Shown here: one piece after another, positions 12,128-24,900 of the stretch
Layout of the letters: every line of letters starts with the position of its first letter
Numbering within the stretch: the stretch's first letter is position 1
Source: Eutypa lata
Lineage: Eukaryota > Ascomycota > Sordariomycetes > Xylariales > Diatrypaceae
Assembly (NCBI GenBank): GCA_022661535.1
Contig: JAKULF010000004.1
Coordinates: forward strand, 558,001 to 622,000
DNA length: 64,000 nucleotides
Direction of reading: 5' to 3'
Notes under the pieces: generated by a model
What the model was told of the DNA's origin: nothing
What the model saw: only the letters and a program-made list of their open reading frames with translations
Database searches by the model: none
Program-made: the position numbers and the translations under genes

Positions 12128-13798
12128 CCCGCGATGTGCGGAGACCTCGAAAGAGTTCCAATCGGTAAATGAACATTGAAGCTCTTGAGACGGGATATGG
12201 GCTGGAAACTTCCTCACCAATTACCTAACTACCTACCAAGGCTATGTAATCCCAAATACATACATATGTAAATAGGATGTAGGTAAACAAGTAGGCAGGG
12301 GCAAGCAGGTAGGTAGGTAGGCAATGATTGATTGAGAGGGGTTTCAAACCGACTTCTTCTTTTCTTCTTCTTCTTCTTCCCCTCTTTCAATCTACCAATC
12401 TATTATGTAGGGATGTAGCTAGCTACCTGGTAGCTAGGCATGTATATATAGACCCCCCTTTTTTCTTCTCTGCAGAATCTCCTGCGTCTGATGAGCCTTT
12501 GGGGACCACCCGAATTGTGCATTGCATTGCAGTGCATGCATCACGCAGTGCATCGCATCGTGTTGTATCGTACCGAATCGAATCGTATCGTATCGTCGTC
12601 CACCGGTTTCGGGCAGCGTCTCGTCGATAGCTCTTCTTGTTCCCCTTGCCTCTCTCTCCCCACCCTCTCCATCGCCCCCCCACTCCTTGTGGTTATGTCG
12701 TTGCTACTATTGCTACTACTCATACTATTTATTAGTGACCCCCGCGGCTGAGGTGTTATTTTTTACTGTTGTTGTTGCTATTGCTATTGTTCTACTACAT
12801 ATGTAGGTATCATATATAAAGGGGTCCATCACCTGACCCTCATAGGTGTTATCATGCTCTTTCTTGCTTATACGATATAACTATGTGCATACGTACGTCC
12901 GTACATACATACATACACTCAGATTTCTAACCAGACACCGCTTCTCTTCTCTCCTCTCCTCTTATCATGCAACTCGCGCACGCACATATGTATTGTGTAT
13001 GTATGTGCGTATATATGTATGTACGTACGCAGCAGACCGCTCTGGCCCGAGCCGGGCGGCTGTTGATTAGTTGTAGGTAGACAAGTATCTCGTAGCCTTA
13101 GTGGTAGGTAACCAAAATGTAAGGTGGTTGGGAGTAGAGATCTCCAGGTGCGTTAGTATAGGTAAATAGGTATCCAACCAAGGGTTGGAGCCAAATAGCG
13201 GTCGGCATCGTTCCAAGGGCGGACCGAAGCACGTAGCTTTCGTGTAGGCAGAAATGTTAGCTAGGGGGTCATTTACAGTTCCGCTTTTTTCTTCTTTCTT
13301 TCTTTCATCCCTTCCCGGTTCTTGACCGGGCCGTAATGTAAAATCTAGGCAATGTACGTGCGGGTGCGCGTGTTACGTATGCTTTCGTGGGATCGTGAGG
13401 TGGTTGCTTACTGATAGCTTTCCGCAGAGCAGCGCAGTAGGGCGGCATGCGACCAGACCCAAGACCCAACCAGCCAGCCGCCAGCCAGTCAGCCAGCCAC
13501 AGCACCGAAGTACATTAGACCCGCCACACCTATTGAGACAGGGGGATCCGGGGTCTTGTGAGCCAGACTCCAGACAGACCAGACTCATCAATGAACTCCA
13601 TATAATATTTATCCACCCAGCAGCAGCGGCAGGAGGAACAAAATAATCCAAAATACCAACCGACCGCGGGGGTGGTATACCTGGTACATTTCAATTTTTT
13701 CTTCTTGTTGTTCTAGTACCACCCGTGCTTCTTCTGACGTGGAGCATGGATTTGCCCTCTACCCTATCAACCAGGCGGACGGCGCGGAAAGCGAAGTG

Positions 13799-13824
13799 TA
13801 TGGATGGATGGATGGAGGGATAGG
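13799..13824. repeat. ATGG tetranucleotide repeat
   Basis: Four to five GGAT/ATGG units followed by degenerate copies, seen directly in the intergenic belt. Confidence 0.8.
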
Positions 13825-14150
13825 TGGATGAATGGGTGAACGATCGAATGTAAGAATCCGAGAGAAGAAAGTACCGAACGGGGTCCCACCTACGTACGTA
13901 CGTACATACGTGAGCGGGTGCGAGGGCGGGCGAGTAAGCGTTTATGCCATACCATGGTCTAGCTATTGATATTGTCATCTTGCAAAGACGGGTCAAGTGA
14001 TTGATTCCGTGCCGATCCGCTGACTGACTGACTGATGGGCTTATTCGTTTCATCGTTGGTTCCTTTCCGCTCGCACTTACTTTCCATATATGAAATTTTG
14101 TCTGAATGTGTGGGTGTGTCCGTCAATCAGACATCCGCCCCGCCGTCCGA

Positions 14151-15344
14151 TCATGATGATGATAGGGAAGAGGAGGATGAGGACGATCCCGAGCGTTCCG
14201 CCGCAACGTAACCACTCATCGCATCCTGGAGACTACTCAAACCCAGCTCCCGCCCCCACCTCTCCCAGTCTTCCCGCTGTGGCTCCTGATTCTGCACATT
14301 CTGGCCATTTTGATCAACCGGCAGCAGCACGTCCTCGACGCCATCGAGCCCCAGGCGCGTGGCGAACTCTCGCGCCCATGCCGTCGTTATGGCGTTTTGA
14401 AACGCCGATACATCGCCGCCACCACGACCACCACCACTACTACTACTACTACTAACACCTCTCGATTCTCGTAATGAGAGCTCCGCCGCAACGCTCGTGA
14501 CGCCCTTCCCACCAAGCCCACACGCCACGATGCGCGCCCAAGGGTTCGAGGCCTCATCGACCTCTGACCCCGGTCCCGGTCCCAGTCCCGGTCCGGTAGT
14601 CGGCATCGCGACGTTGACAGCGACGCCGAGGCCCGTGACGTGGCGGCGGAGGTGGACGCCGAGGGCTGCAATCTTGCGCTCCCCATTCCGCCCCTCCCCC
14701 CTTCTGTTGTCCCCACTGCCTTTTCCTTCTTCTTTTTCTCCAACCCATACCCCTGGATTCGACGTCGTAAAGCCCCGGATCCCGAACGTCTGCCCCAGCG
14801 CTCCGATGGTCGTCTTCTCCAGCAGACAAGCGTAATCCCGCACGGTGAGGTGCGCGCGCAGCAGCGGTGAGCGCAGGTCCAGCACGGGCCAGAACACTAC
14901 CTGGCCCGGCCCGTGGTAGGTGGCCAGTCCGCCGCGGGGCGCGTGCGTTACGGTTGGGGGGAGGGCGTAGTCGTAGTCATTGTAGCCGTAGTCGTAATCA
15001 TTACCCGTGGTATTTCCATTACCATTACCGCTAACGTCGTATCGTAGGGAGAGAGGCTTCTGCAGACGCGCCAGCTCCGTCGCGCTTAGCGGCTCGGTCT
15101 GTCGCCGGCCGAGGGTGTAGGTCGGCGCCGGGGTGAAAGTCAGGAGGGTCGGCTGCGGTGGTGCGACGCGAGTGTCCGCTGCTGCTTTCCATGCGAGAAG
15201 GCGCTGCTGCAGCTCCGTTTGCACCGCGGTCGCGAGCGCGTAGGTAGGGAACCGCGGAGGTGAGGGTGAGGCCTGCGACCGCGACCGCGACCACGGCCAC
15301 GAGGGGAGGTGGATATGGCGGAGCTTGGGAGTGGTGGTGGTCAT
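14151..15344 (-). CDS. lip2: Lipoyl(octanoyl) transferase, LipB/Lip2 family
   Basis: Transfers the octanoyl group from acyl carrier protein to lipoyl domains (glycine cleavage H protein and 2-oxoacid dehydrogenases), the first step of mitochondrial lipoate assembly. Single exon, 397 residues. The signature RGGLATYHGPGQ lies at 137-148, the conserved lysine at 224 in KIAALGVHLRR, and the catalytic Cys275 in RIVACGLGGKGVTS; this order and spacing match LipB. The N-terminus is rich in Arg, Ser and Pro with few acidic residues, as expected of a mitochondrial targeting peptide. The protein is longer than bacterial LipB (about 210-220 residues) because of low-complexity inserts: Gly/Asn/Asp/Tyr repeats near 105-127, Gly/Arg/Glu near 203-222, Gly-Pro near 251-260, and a Ser-rich C-terminus. 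Antisense ORFs over this GC-rich gene are shadows. Confidence 0.93.
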   Translation of the reverse strand: MTTTTPKLRHIHLPSWPWSRSRSQASPSPPRFPTYALATAVQTELQQRLLAWKAAADTRVAPPQPTLLTFTPAPTYTLGRRQTEPLSATELARLQKPLSLRYDVSGNGNGNTTGNDYDYGYNDYDYALPPTVTHAPRGGLATYHGPGQVVFWPVLDLRSPLLRAHLTVRDYACLLEKTTIGALGQTFGIRGFTTSNPGVWVGEKEEGKGSGDNRRGEGRNGERKIAALGVHLRRHVTGLGVAVNVAMPTTGPGLGPGPGSEVDEASNPWARIVACGLGGKGVTSVAAELSLRESRGVSSSSSSGGGRGGGDVSAFQNAITTAWAREFATRLGLDGVEDVLLPVDQNGQNVQNQEPQREDWERWGRELGLSSLQDAMSGYVAAERSGSSSSSSSLSSS

Positions 15345-18300
15345 CGCATCGTATGGTATCGTATCGCGGGGTGGCTAGTATAATATGTTATGATGTGGTA
15401 TAATGAGGTATGTGATTGGGCAGCTATACGGCTCGTGAGTCGGTTCGTTGGGCTGCCGGTGTTGTGTTGCGTAGGTAGCATAGGATGTAGCTAGGTAGGT
15501 AAGTCAGGGGTAGGTATGTAGGTACATTGCAATTTTACAGGGCGTATGGCGCTGCTGGAAGCGAGAACTTCGAACTATCCGGTGCCCGGAGTTAACTGGT
15601 CAGACCCGCCCGGGGATTGTTGATTCCCGTTCTTGGTAAGCGCGGGGTTCCTCTTCCCTTTCCCCACTTTTAAGCTTTCGTTTTCCTTCCCGCGAGGATC
15701 GGTGGCCCAAGCTCCTCGTTACCTTACCCCGCCGTCTTTTGCGGCATTTGCCGTAGCCAAGAGACCGGGATCGGACAGGGGTAGCTTGAGTTCGTTGGAC
15801 TGCACTGCATTTCCACACTTCTGGCTTGTTACTGCCAGACCACGAACCGTCCAATCCTATACTGTAACTAGAGACATCGATAACGCAACCCATAGTTCGG
15901 CATAGTCATTCTTCGAATTGCTACTTCGAGATAATCCGCCGCCGCCGCCACTGCGTGACGACACTGGGTTAACCTTGCTAACTAAACAAAGAAAGAGGAA
16001 CAAAACATGCTCGTGGCCACATTTAACTGAAGAAGTCCAGCGGATGTAGAGTCTACATGGAGAGATTACCAGGGTAACATAAATAATGTTGCAAGGATGA
16101 CCCCGGCAATTTCCTTGCAGGCCAAATACCGACCGCCAATGAGCGCCTGCTGCGTTCCCTATCGTCACTCTTTCGCGTCCCATTCCGTGCTGCGAGGGGT
16201 GCTGGACCTACTACGGGGAAATGCTGATCGATCCGCCTTGCCTGCTTGCTCGATAACCCCCCCGTAGCCGCGATACGCGGTATATGGATCCCACCTCAAG
16301 TCGGAAGGTCCGGATCGAGCGTTCGCTTTACCTACATATGTAGGTAGACTGATGATGGCGGGGGGGACGGGCGAGAGGCATATACGGCAAGGTCCCCCTC
16401 CCCCAAAAGGCGGCAATCAGGTATCGGCTGGCATCACCGCAAACTTTGTCTGCAATATTTCCGATTCTGGTTTGCCACAACCACACGTGTACGGGTCATC
16501 ATCGCCTAGTGTATCGTCATGAGTGGGATACGACTACGAATGATGAAAGGGGATCCCATAGCTACGTCCACTCCCGGCAATCCACGATGTTACGTGAGCT
16601 ACAACGCACTATTGTTATCGAGGAAATGAGAAGTAGAAAAAGAGCCATGCGTATGTCGTTAAAAGGTTAAAGGCCGAGACTAACAGCAGCTAATGATGAT
16701 AGTGTCACGTGTATTTCCAAATAATGACCCTTATTTTTCTCATGATAGTACGTACTATCAAACCCAAAATTTCTATTCTTCACCGGGTTGGAATAGTTCC
16801 TTGCAGCTATCAGGGAAGCTGAAATGTACGATTGTTCGCGCTATTTTCCCTTACTTCGTACTTGTAAGCGGCTGGGACAGTATGCGAGTGGCAAAATAAT
16901 TGCTTTGACCCTCTTGAAGCAAATCCGATAAATGGGGTTGGATGTGGTGCCAATAGGGCCCCTCATTGAGTATATAGCTGGAGATATCTGAATTGGGCAC
17001 CGTATAACTACTTAAGTAAGCATCATAGGTACCTAGAAATAATTCTCATATTCTGCAACTCTGTCTAGGACTACTGTGTCTCTAGAGGGACACCGTCGTG
17101 TTGGATACACTGGATTAATACACCAGGAACTTTACCGAAGGCACTATATCGCAAGAAAACGTAATTTTATGTAAGAATATACTTGAATAGTTGTATAAAC
17201 TTGACTTGAAATAGACATGCGAAGGATAAGTGATTATATCTGAACGCAATGTCAGCGAAGGATCTTCATTTGTCATGACGCATGGGATAAGAGCTGAGAA
17301 ACTTTTGTTACTCCTATTCCTTGCAAAATTACGTTGTGTCCTGAACCAAATCATCGTTAAACTGCTTTGATAGTAGCCTTTCGAAGACGGCTCTGAGCTT
17401 TTAATATTTGCCATAATTTTCTACGTATCACAGGTGGGTAAAGAACTTGGCTGGATCAGTAACACGGACTTATATCTCTACTTTGGTATGGATGAACACC
17501 CACTGCTATGGGTTGGGTAGCGAAAGTCGACCGGGCGGGGTCCTCAGTCAATATGGAAGATCCTAGAAAGAAGAGTAAGTTATTTGTTATGAAGGCTTTT
17601 CACTTCCTTCGGTAAGTGAGCGTTGTGACAGCCATTCTATGAGCGAGGAATCCGGACTTAGGCTGTCTTACGTGGCCTGCCTCTGGATTACCCCCTTTTG
17701 TTTTCTCCTCAGCAGAGGACTGAATCTAGTCAAGGCTAATTGACAGAGCCATAACCTCAACACTTTGGTTCATGATAGACGCTAAAAATCTATCACAGCT
17801 TCTTGGGTAAGTTAGTAATGACTGGTGAAATGACCTACAGATAAATTCCAATGTTGTTACTAGCCTGCCATCAGATTGTGCCGTCGTAAGATAATACCCA
17901 CGTGTATTGTTTCGAAGTATTTCGACTCGGTATATAATGGTATGTTGAATATGTTGGAATGTGGCTAGGATGTCTTTAAAACCTTTGAAATCATCTAAAA
18001 TATTATATCAGTTATTGCCCATACTGAGTTGCTGTGATCAGTTACCTATTTCTCAAGGATTCACCTTCATTGTATGTGCTTCTGGAGCTTGACTGACGAT
18101 TTCACCCAGACTTCCTTATCAAAGTCAGTATTGCAAGGCCTCGCTAAGCGAATATCATCACATACTATCTTACTGCAAAGGTTATGAAGGGTTGAAGTCG
18201 CGAACTAGGCTGGTAAGGGCGCGTTAAAGGGGCTAGGTCACATGACTATAACCCCCACTTTTTGGTGAATGTAGCACGAGCACCAACAGGATTGAAGGAT

Positions 18301-18410
18301 CCAGACGTCATCGCTACTCTCCACCTCACCTCAAACACTTCATCTGGAAACTTTCCTTTCACCAAACGCGTCATATCACAGCAGAGGACTATACCAACAT
18401 ATCAGGGAAG
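15345..18410. other. Intergenic region between lip2 and the F-box gene
   Basis: About 3 kb. The lip2-proximal part holds TATCG pentanucleotides (15343-15366) and TAGG words and is presumably the lip2 promoter. The distal 1.5 kb is AT-richer. No ORF here carries a recognisable domain; those near 15600-16420 on both strands look like shadows. Confidence 0.55.
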
Positions 18411-20320
18411 ATGTTGGACACTCAGCACAGCCGTAAAGACCCACTGGCTTCTTTGCCGCCCGAGATCGTGCTAAGAATTCTCGACTTTTCGCCCATCTCC
18501 ACCATCGCAGCTCTAACATGCGTCTCTAAGGCCTGGCACGTCTTCGTCGATGAAACTCACCAGGATCACATCTACTCCAGCGTCAGCAAAACGGCCCACA
18601 ATCCATCTACAAAGGATGCTTCGCTTTATCATCACGACGTCCAAACTTTCAGCAAGTGTTATGAGGGCGCGCGATCGTGGAAGGACTTGTGCAAGAAGCA
18701 GACCCTCTTGCGCCGCAATTGGAACTCCGTGGCCCCTATCACTACCGAGAGCATCTTCAATATCCGTAAGGAGCCCATCTGGCGCTTCCGCCCGGACTTC
18801 AAGCGCCGCTTCATCGTGTCCACTTCTCAGTTTGGCGGCCTCGAGGTGACTTGCATGGATTCTGGTCTTCGGCTCTGGTCGCTAAGCCACGATGCAGTCA
18901 GACCGTACGCGCACCTGGAGTACGATGAAGTTGATGGGCGAGGAATGGCAGTCTGGGATCGCGAAGGTGATGCTGTCGAGGTCTGGTGCACTACGGAGGA
19001 AACCGGCGGGGATAGGGGCGTGTTTGAGCGAATAGCCATCCTGGATCACGAGTGCGAGACGCGCGGCTATCAGCTCAGCTTCAACACACTTTGTGTTGTT
19101 TCGTCGCAGGGCCAAGGCTTCGTATATGACATGCTGCAGAAACCGCCACAACTCGTGACCAATGTCAAGATCGAGAACAATGCCATCGGACACCTATATC
19201 AAGATCAGGACTATGTTTTGTACTCACTAGGGACGAAAGGCTACCACGTCCACTCGAAGGCGACCGGGCAGTATCTAGGCGCAATCGAGCCGTGGAAATG
19301 CTCGCTCGACCAATTCCACCACATCAGACATCCTGCGCGGGTAGAAACCAGCCAGGACAGCCTAGCTCTCGCATCCGCTATACGCAGCATGCAGGGACCC
19401 TCGGCATCCGTATTCCCACCGCGATCTCCGAACGACGGTCGCCTATTACCCTTCACAGTCGAACCGGGACCGGGGATGACCGCTGACCAGGAGCGGGCCC
19501 AGGCGGAGGAAGAAGAGCTCACCGCCCTGCAAGACGACGACTGGGGCGCGGGCATGGTCTCCGGTTACCTGATGGTGGGCGTGAGCCGCGGGGGACGCGC
19601 CATAATCGTGCGCAACTGGCGCGACTGCCTCTCCCACGCCGAGGGGAGCAACGAGGCGAAGGCCACCGAGGCCCTGAAGCGGAACGCCTCTCTGGTGTTC
19701 TGCACCCCTCCAGACGACCCGCGGAACTTCGACCTGGGCGGCTGGCTCAGCATCCGCGACAACCGCGTCCTCTTCGAGATCCGGGACCTGGTCTACGTGC
19801 TGGCACTGAACGCCGACGGGACGCTCCCGGCGGGCGCCGAGCAGGCCAAGCGGCGCCCCTCGCACGCCATCTGCAAGTCCGCCACGTCCAGCCTGGGCTC
19901 GGCCGTCCCCGTGAGCTTCGTAAGTACTGAAAACAAGTTGATATCTTACCATTCTCGTTCTGTTATAGAACGTTCTACAACATATGGTGAAAATTTAGAT
20001 ACTAACTTGTTCTTACTAAAAAGATGGCCCTGTTCGACGACTCCATCATGTACACGTACACCGTCCTGGGCATCCACGAAGACGGCGCCGGCGACCACCG
20101 CGGGAACCCCTACAGCCGCTTGTTCCTGACCAAGGCCGTGAGGGTGCTGAGCTTTGCTCCGGTGGGGGCTGTCGCTGCTGCTGATGGGGACGAGGATGGG
20201 GATGGTGAAGCCGGGGAGGAGGAGAGCCCCGTCGAGGCCGATCAGTTCCTGTCGCATTTCTTTCGCCAGCTTGTTAGCTCTGCGGTTAGAGAGGCTGCTG
20301 AGGAGGAAGATGAGGAATAA
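18411..20320 (+). CDS. F-box domain protein
   Basis: Probable substrate receptor of an SCF (Skp1-cullin-F-box) ubiquitin ligase. Two exons, 18411-19919 and 20024-20320, joined by a 104-nt phase-0 GTAAGT-AAG intron, give 601 residues. The F-box covers about residues 10-52: DPLASLPPEIVLRILDFSP, then ALTCVSKAWHVF, the usual Leu-Pro and Val-Ser-Lys-x-Trp pattern. The middle (about 120-480) is rich in aromatic and Gly-Asp turns and may form a beta-propeller-like region, but no WD repeat is clear. Residues near 360-380 and the C-terminus are very acidic; the C-terminus ends in a Glu/Asp run. GC content rises sharply in the 3' half of exon 1. Without splicing, exon 1 reads on into intron sequence and ends with about 70 wrong residues. 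Confidence 0.88.
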
Positions 20321-21132
20321 GATGGTCTTTTTTGTTGTTGCGAGGCTTGTGAATAGGAAGAGAATACTTCGAGACTGTGTGTATGAAGACGTTTCCATGC
20401 GGACTTTTGCAATAGTAAGCTGTCGAAGTGTTGCATGGTTGGGATTTGTAACCATCTCAACGAGGAACCGGCTTGGAAGGTGTTTCGGTTTTAATCAGTA
20501 CCTATGGTGGAAATCTTCTATTTGTATTGTTTGTATAGAGAAGCAAGATGAATAGGGGTCTCCGTATGGAAGACTGAAATATTAATAAGATTGAATATCT
20601 GCTAATACTAGGCGTGAGTAGATGATATTATTAATAAAGGGATATTCAATATACATTCCAAACATATTTCGAGAAACTTCGTCATAATATGCACTTTAAA
20701 TCTATGATTTAACAACTATAGGGTTATGTTGGTTTCTAGAGATGTTGTATCAAGCTGGGAGCCTGCTACATATGGAGTCATATCTTGATTTGTTACAGTG
20801 CTACATGTTGCACTGTACAAATAATAATTCCTTTTGGACATTCATGTACCTAATAGTGCCTGGCTTCAGCAAGTTTTCATTATAGGTGTGGTCAAGTATG
20901 ACCTATATGTATAATAGCTTATCTGAATAGACCAGCAAGCGAAGTGGTTACATCGCACAGGCTAAGCAGCACTCTGCCTTTAAAGAATAGCCTAACGTAG
21001 AAAGTTTCCCCATCCGTGTTCCCAAATCACTCTTTAACGTGTCATATATATAATATGTCTGATAAGTAATAATAACATTCGCTAATCTCGCCCCCGCGCT
21101 TCGTTTTTATCACCGCCTGCCTGACTGGTCGA
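20321..21132. other. Convergent intergenic region, AT-rich
   Basis: Holds the 3' flanks of the F-box gene and of the SDR gene. It is AT-rich, with an ATTAAT-rich part near 20575-20650. I find no coding signal. A tRNA-like D-arm near 20942-20960 lacks the other arms and was rejected. Confidence 0.6.
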
Positions 21133-21939
21133 TCAAGCGCGAGGCGAGTTCTTGTTGAACGTAATGCACGACCCATTCGCCGAGGCCGCGATGCTCCGGT
21201 CGGACAGGAAGATGCAGTACTTAGCCACATCCACGAGCCTAATAGCCGCCCCGGCCATCTCCTCCGGGTTGGCCGCGAGCGTCGCGGCCGTGGTGCGCTG
21301 GAACGCCTCCATATTCCAAGCCTCGCCCAGCCCCTTCATGCTCTCGGAGATGTTGGTGTCGATCATCGCGCCGAGCATCAGCCCGATTGCGTAGATCCCC
21401 TTCGGCCCGTAGTAGCCCGCCGTGTTCTTGACCAGCGCCGCCGCCCCGTGCTTGCTGACCGTGTACGCGAGCCCGGACTCGAGGCCGCGCGAGCTCGCCG
21501 TCGACCCGATCTGGATGATCACGCCCCCCGCCGGCTCCTGCTTCTCCATGGCGTTGACGGCCGCCTTCGTCGGCAGGAACGACCCCGTCAGGTTGAGGCT
21601 CAGCACGCGGTCCCACGCCGTCTTCGACAGCGTGCCCGCGGGCTGGAACGTGTCCGCCATGCCGGCGTTGTTGACCAGCACGTCCAGGCGCCCGAACCGC
21701 GCCACCACGCTGTCGACGAGCGCGACGACCGCCTCCTCGTCCGTCACGTCCGTCTTCGCGCCGAGGAACCGCCCCGTCGCATCGAACTCGGCGCTCGTTT
21801 GCGACAGCCGCTCCGCGTTGATGTCGCAGATTGCCACGTTCGCCCCCGCCTCAAGGTAGCCCTTTGCGATCGCCTTGCCGAGGCCGCCGGCTGCGCCCGT
21901 GACGAGCACGGTTGTGCCTGCGAGAGTGGTGGTGGCCAT
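21133..21939 (-). CDS. Classical short-chain dehydrogenase/reductase
   Basis: NAD(P)-dependent oxidoreductase of the classical SDR family; substrate unknown. Single exon, 268 residues, the usual length. The nucleotide-binding motif TGAAGGLG is at 14-21, an Asp follows beta-2 (CDIN, about 39), which favours NAD over NADP. NNAG is at 90-93, and the catalytic Ser146, Tyr159 and Lys163 lie in IGSTASS and AYTVSK. After the active site the usual Pro-Gly pair is replaced by Leu-Gly (LMLGAMIDTNI). The C-terminal part keeps the cofactor-proximal Asn-Pro-Glu-Glu region typical of the family. Strong GC bias in the coding region distinguishes it from its AT-richer flanks. Upstream flank reaches 4 kb to the next gene, so no partner gene suggests a pathway. 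Confidence 0.92.
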   Translation of the reverse strand: MATTTLAGTTVLVTGAAGGLGKAIAKGYLEAGANVAICDINAERLSQTSAEFDATGRFLGAKTDVTDEEAVVALVDSVVARFGRLDVLVNNAGMADTFQPAGTLSKTAWDRVLSLNLTGSFLPTKAAVNAMEKQEPAGGVIIQIGSTASSRGLESGLAYTVSKHGAAALVKNTAGYYGPKGIYAIGLMLGAMIDTNISESMKGLGEAWNMEAFQRTTAATLAANPEEMAGAAIRLVDVAKYCIFLSDRSIAASANGSCITFNKNSPRA

Positions 21940-24900
21940 TTTGTTTGCGAGGAGAGGGGGGATCTAATGCTGGTAGGTTGAAGAATATGTAGATATGTAC
22001 GTAGGGGCGTAGAGGTGTCGGTAAACAGGGCGGTTGGCTTTCTGGATCTATCTGCCTGAATATGAAGGGTTGGGCGTTCTGGTCTTCTATTTATACTGCA
22101 TCTTGCGTGTTATTTATAGACCGGGGAGCCGGAGCAAACCAAGCCAGTAGGGACGCGAATCAATTAGTTAGCGGAGGAACCCCTCACAGGAATATTCGGG
22201 CTGTTGGCGACCCTGTCCGGCGGAGGATGGGACCCACATTCTACGGCCGTATTCGCATTGCATTGGTTGACTCGCGGATCGACGGTGAGTACTCTTTATT
22301 ATTCGCATCTACATATGCTTAATCTTGCCTTTTAGCTCTAGGACAATTTCGAGTTATTTCCACTCTCCGCAATACGGTTTACGCGGTTCGAGGTTGTTGT
22401 TAATATACCTGGTCTGGAGTTTGAACCGCCCGACGACAAGAATACGCTTCGTGATCGTATTCGTATTTGTATGATATAGATAGTTATCGGATATGCTAAA
22501 TGCAAGGGGTCAAACCTAGCGGAACCTATGGTAACTTGGCAGATTGGAAACAGTCCACACTCTATACGCGGATGTGATTATATATAAGGGGATTGCGTGC
22601 TAAGGATGAAATGAGGAAGGCTTATGTGCCCGGCTCTATTCTCCATATCAATCCGGTTTAAGTCCGAAGCTTTCGGAAGCGCCCACGGAAGGTAGCGACA
22701 AAAAGTACTAACAAGACTTGGGCTGGGATAGGCACTTCATATGGTCAAACAGTATCAACTGGCTTATATTTTGGGAGCTGCACTGTATGTAGGAAGGAAT
22801 TGTGCTAGGACTGGATATGTATTTTTAATATTCCAGGAACAAGAGATGTCGATGCAAATCAACAGTTCGACAATCACAGGCACAAGAACCCTAGTCGAGT
22901 TGATGCTCAACACTTTCCCTCACATTGCACTCGCGACGACAATTACCATAGAAGACCCTTGCCCTGTGATAGATGGAGCGCAAAACGAATACGGGCGACA
23001 TAGTCGAGTAATATTTCGTAGACTATCGTACTCTAGAGGTCATACTTGGACATCCGAACTCTTCATCTCCCCCCGTCCCCCGCGCCTGCTAAGGAAGTAT
23101 ATTTTTGTTCTTCCGAGATGGTTCGCTTGATAAGAGGATGCTTAACTCCCCCTTTTGTCATCTGACGACAAACCACTAGGCGAGAAATAGAAGCATATAC
23201 TTGATTCGTCTACCCGATTCGTATATTTAGTAGTTTGAGAGTCGTGTCGAAACAATCTATAGCGATATGGGTTGCGAAAGGAATGATGAAAAGCCACCCT
23301 GCCACCCTGCCACCACAATGCCAAATATATATTAGAAAGAAAGAGCCATCGATATGAAGTACTGTTGCAACCTTGGGTGCCAGCTCACACCGAAGTTAGC
23401 CAGTTCTCAGTCTAGAAATTACGTGCTACTAGGACGTTGTGTCATTCCACAGTCAATTCAACAACGCCTCATTTTCTCCTTCTGTAAATGCCCTGCAGCA
23501 AGTATAATACATCCTGAACATTGAAATGTTGTATGAGGGCATGGTGATATTGGTTCGCTCCATGCGGCAACTCCAAATCTTTTTGGCTTGAAACCGACAT
23601 ATAGCCCCTTTATCGACCTTTCAATTGTAGGAGACAGTGCTTCGTGGTTTTCCATCCATGAAGATCAATGTTGTTTGATTTGAATATGCCCTATGCTGTC
23701 AAGCGAGGGCACTGGTAAATTCAAGGCTCGCATTGCAATGGGGACCCAGGTGGCTGTAGAAGAATGAAATGCTACTAAGGAGGGGACTGTAACCTCGGGA
23801 GACTTCGCTTCTTTAGCAATACATGCAGTTATGGCTTGGAGTTACGATATGAATCCATCATTATATGATTTGGTTAAATAGTGACAGAAAAATGTTCGGA
23901 ACAAGTTTGCTTTATCGTGAAGTTCAAGATGGACTATAGGATGAGAGAGGAGTTGGCTTGGTTGACTCAACCCGGCTCGATGCCAGGGGGAGAGTCCACG
24001 TGTTCATCAACATGACGACTCAAGCTTCCTATGAACATGGAATAAACATTGCCATCAGATCGTCTTGTGTCCACAATATCCCTAGACTCAAAGTTAAGTA
24101 GGGGATCATTGTAGGTAGGTTGAAAGAAACTAATCTTGCTTGAGATCGTTCAAATAAGCCAGGCACTCTTTACCAGCTTCATCCTCTCCAAACTGGATGA
24201 ATTGTATCATGACGTGGGTCCTGGGTTGTGACAAGGATATGAAGGCTTGGAACTGAGGTTCTATTCAACTACTAATTTTCTTTGGTCCTAAGGTCCATGA
24301 GGTCCTTCTTTTTATCCTGTACGACCTGTAGGGTCGTCTCTTATATATATACACAAAATAAAGGTACGTATCTGTAATATCCTTATTGCCGTCCTAGCCG
24401 CTGCTAATAGCTGTTGGCTCTTATTAGGCATCTATGCATTTCGTTGATAGTCACATGACCTTATTAAATATATTAGCAGGTTTTACTTATCCAAATATTG
24501 AAGTGTTGGCATTCCTTTGCATTCCTGCTGCAGCTGTCCGGCAGCCAACACACATGGCTCCATTCCCCGTGTGACATGGGTAGACCCCGTTCTTGGATAC
24601 TGGAAATCTACCTCTTCTGCTCTTGATAGGATTCTGAGCGCTAGCTGCTTGACGAAGCGTTGAGCCCTACATTCCATCGGTAAAGACCAAGACACTTAAG
24701 GGGTTTTTACGATGTAGCGATCTACCGTAACCCTTGGGCCGTTTCGGTAACCGTCCAATGAGTTTGTCTACAAGCTGACCTAATTTATCTTCCATCATAC
24801 TTGACTCTCCGCTGTACTCGTGATCTTTGAGAAGCTGGAAGAGTAGTGGCTTATTTGTAGCTTGTTGCTATAATACGGAAGGCTGTCGCTGTCCCCCATT

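Larger units (their letters stand above)
10472..14150. other. Intergenic microsatellite belt between otubain and lip2
   Basis: About 3.7 kb with no supported gene. The first 250 bases are T/C-rich and probably hold the 3' UTR of the otubain gene. The rest is dense in short tandem repeats: ATC/ACC near 11090-11130, AACC near 11280-11340, TAGG/ACCT and ACAT words throughout, GACC near 12107-12127, TATCG near 12555-12595, ATGG near 13800-13825 and ACGT near 13890. Both downstream flanks are compatible with promoters, but no specific regulatory site can be supported. Confidence 0.6.

Noticed and set aside
11090..13110. Dense tetranucleotide repeats considered as a CRISPR-like or telomeric array
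   Set aside because: Units are simple ACCT/TAGG, GACC and ACAT microsatellites without spacers, and no TTAGGG telomere repeat is present.
14387..14870. Several ORFs antisense to or overlapping lip2
   Set aside because: They are Pro/Arg/Gly-rich shadows of a GC-rich gene whose own frame has the full LipB motif set.
20934..21000. tRNA-like D-arm (GCGAAGTGGTTACATCGC)
   Set aside because: No acceptor stem, anticodon arm or T-arm can be paired around it.
21239..21981. Long ORFs in other frames over the SDR gene
   Set aside because: Arg/Gly/Pro-rich shadows caused by high GC; the SDR frame carries all catalytic motifs.
23458..24695. Two minus-strand ORFs that share a LAAGxLQxE pattern
   Set aside because: The DNA around the shared residues does not align convincingly beyond a few bases, so a repeat relationship is not supported.
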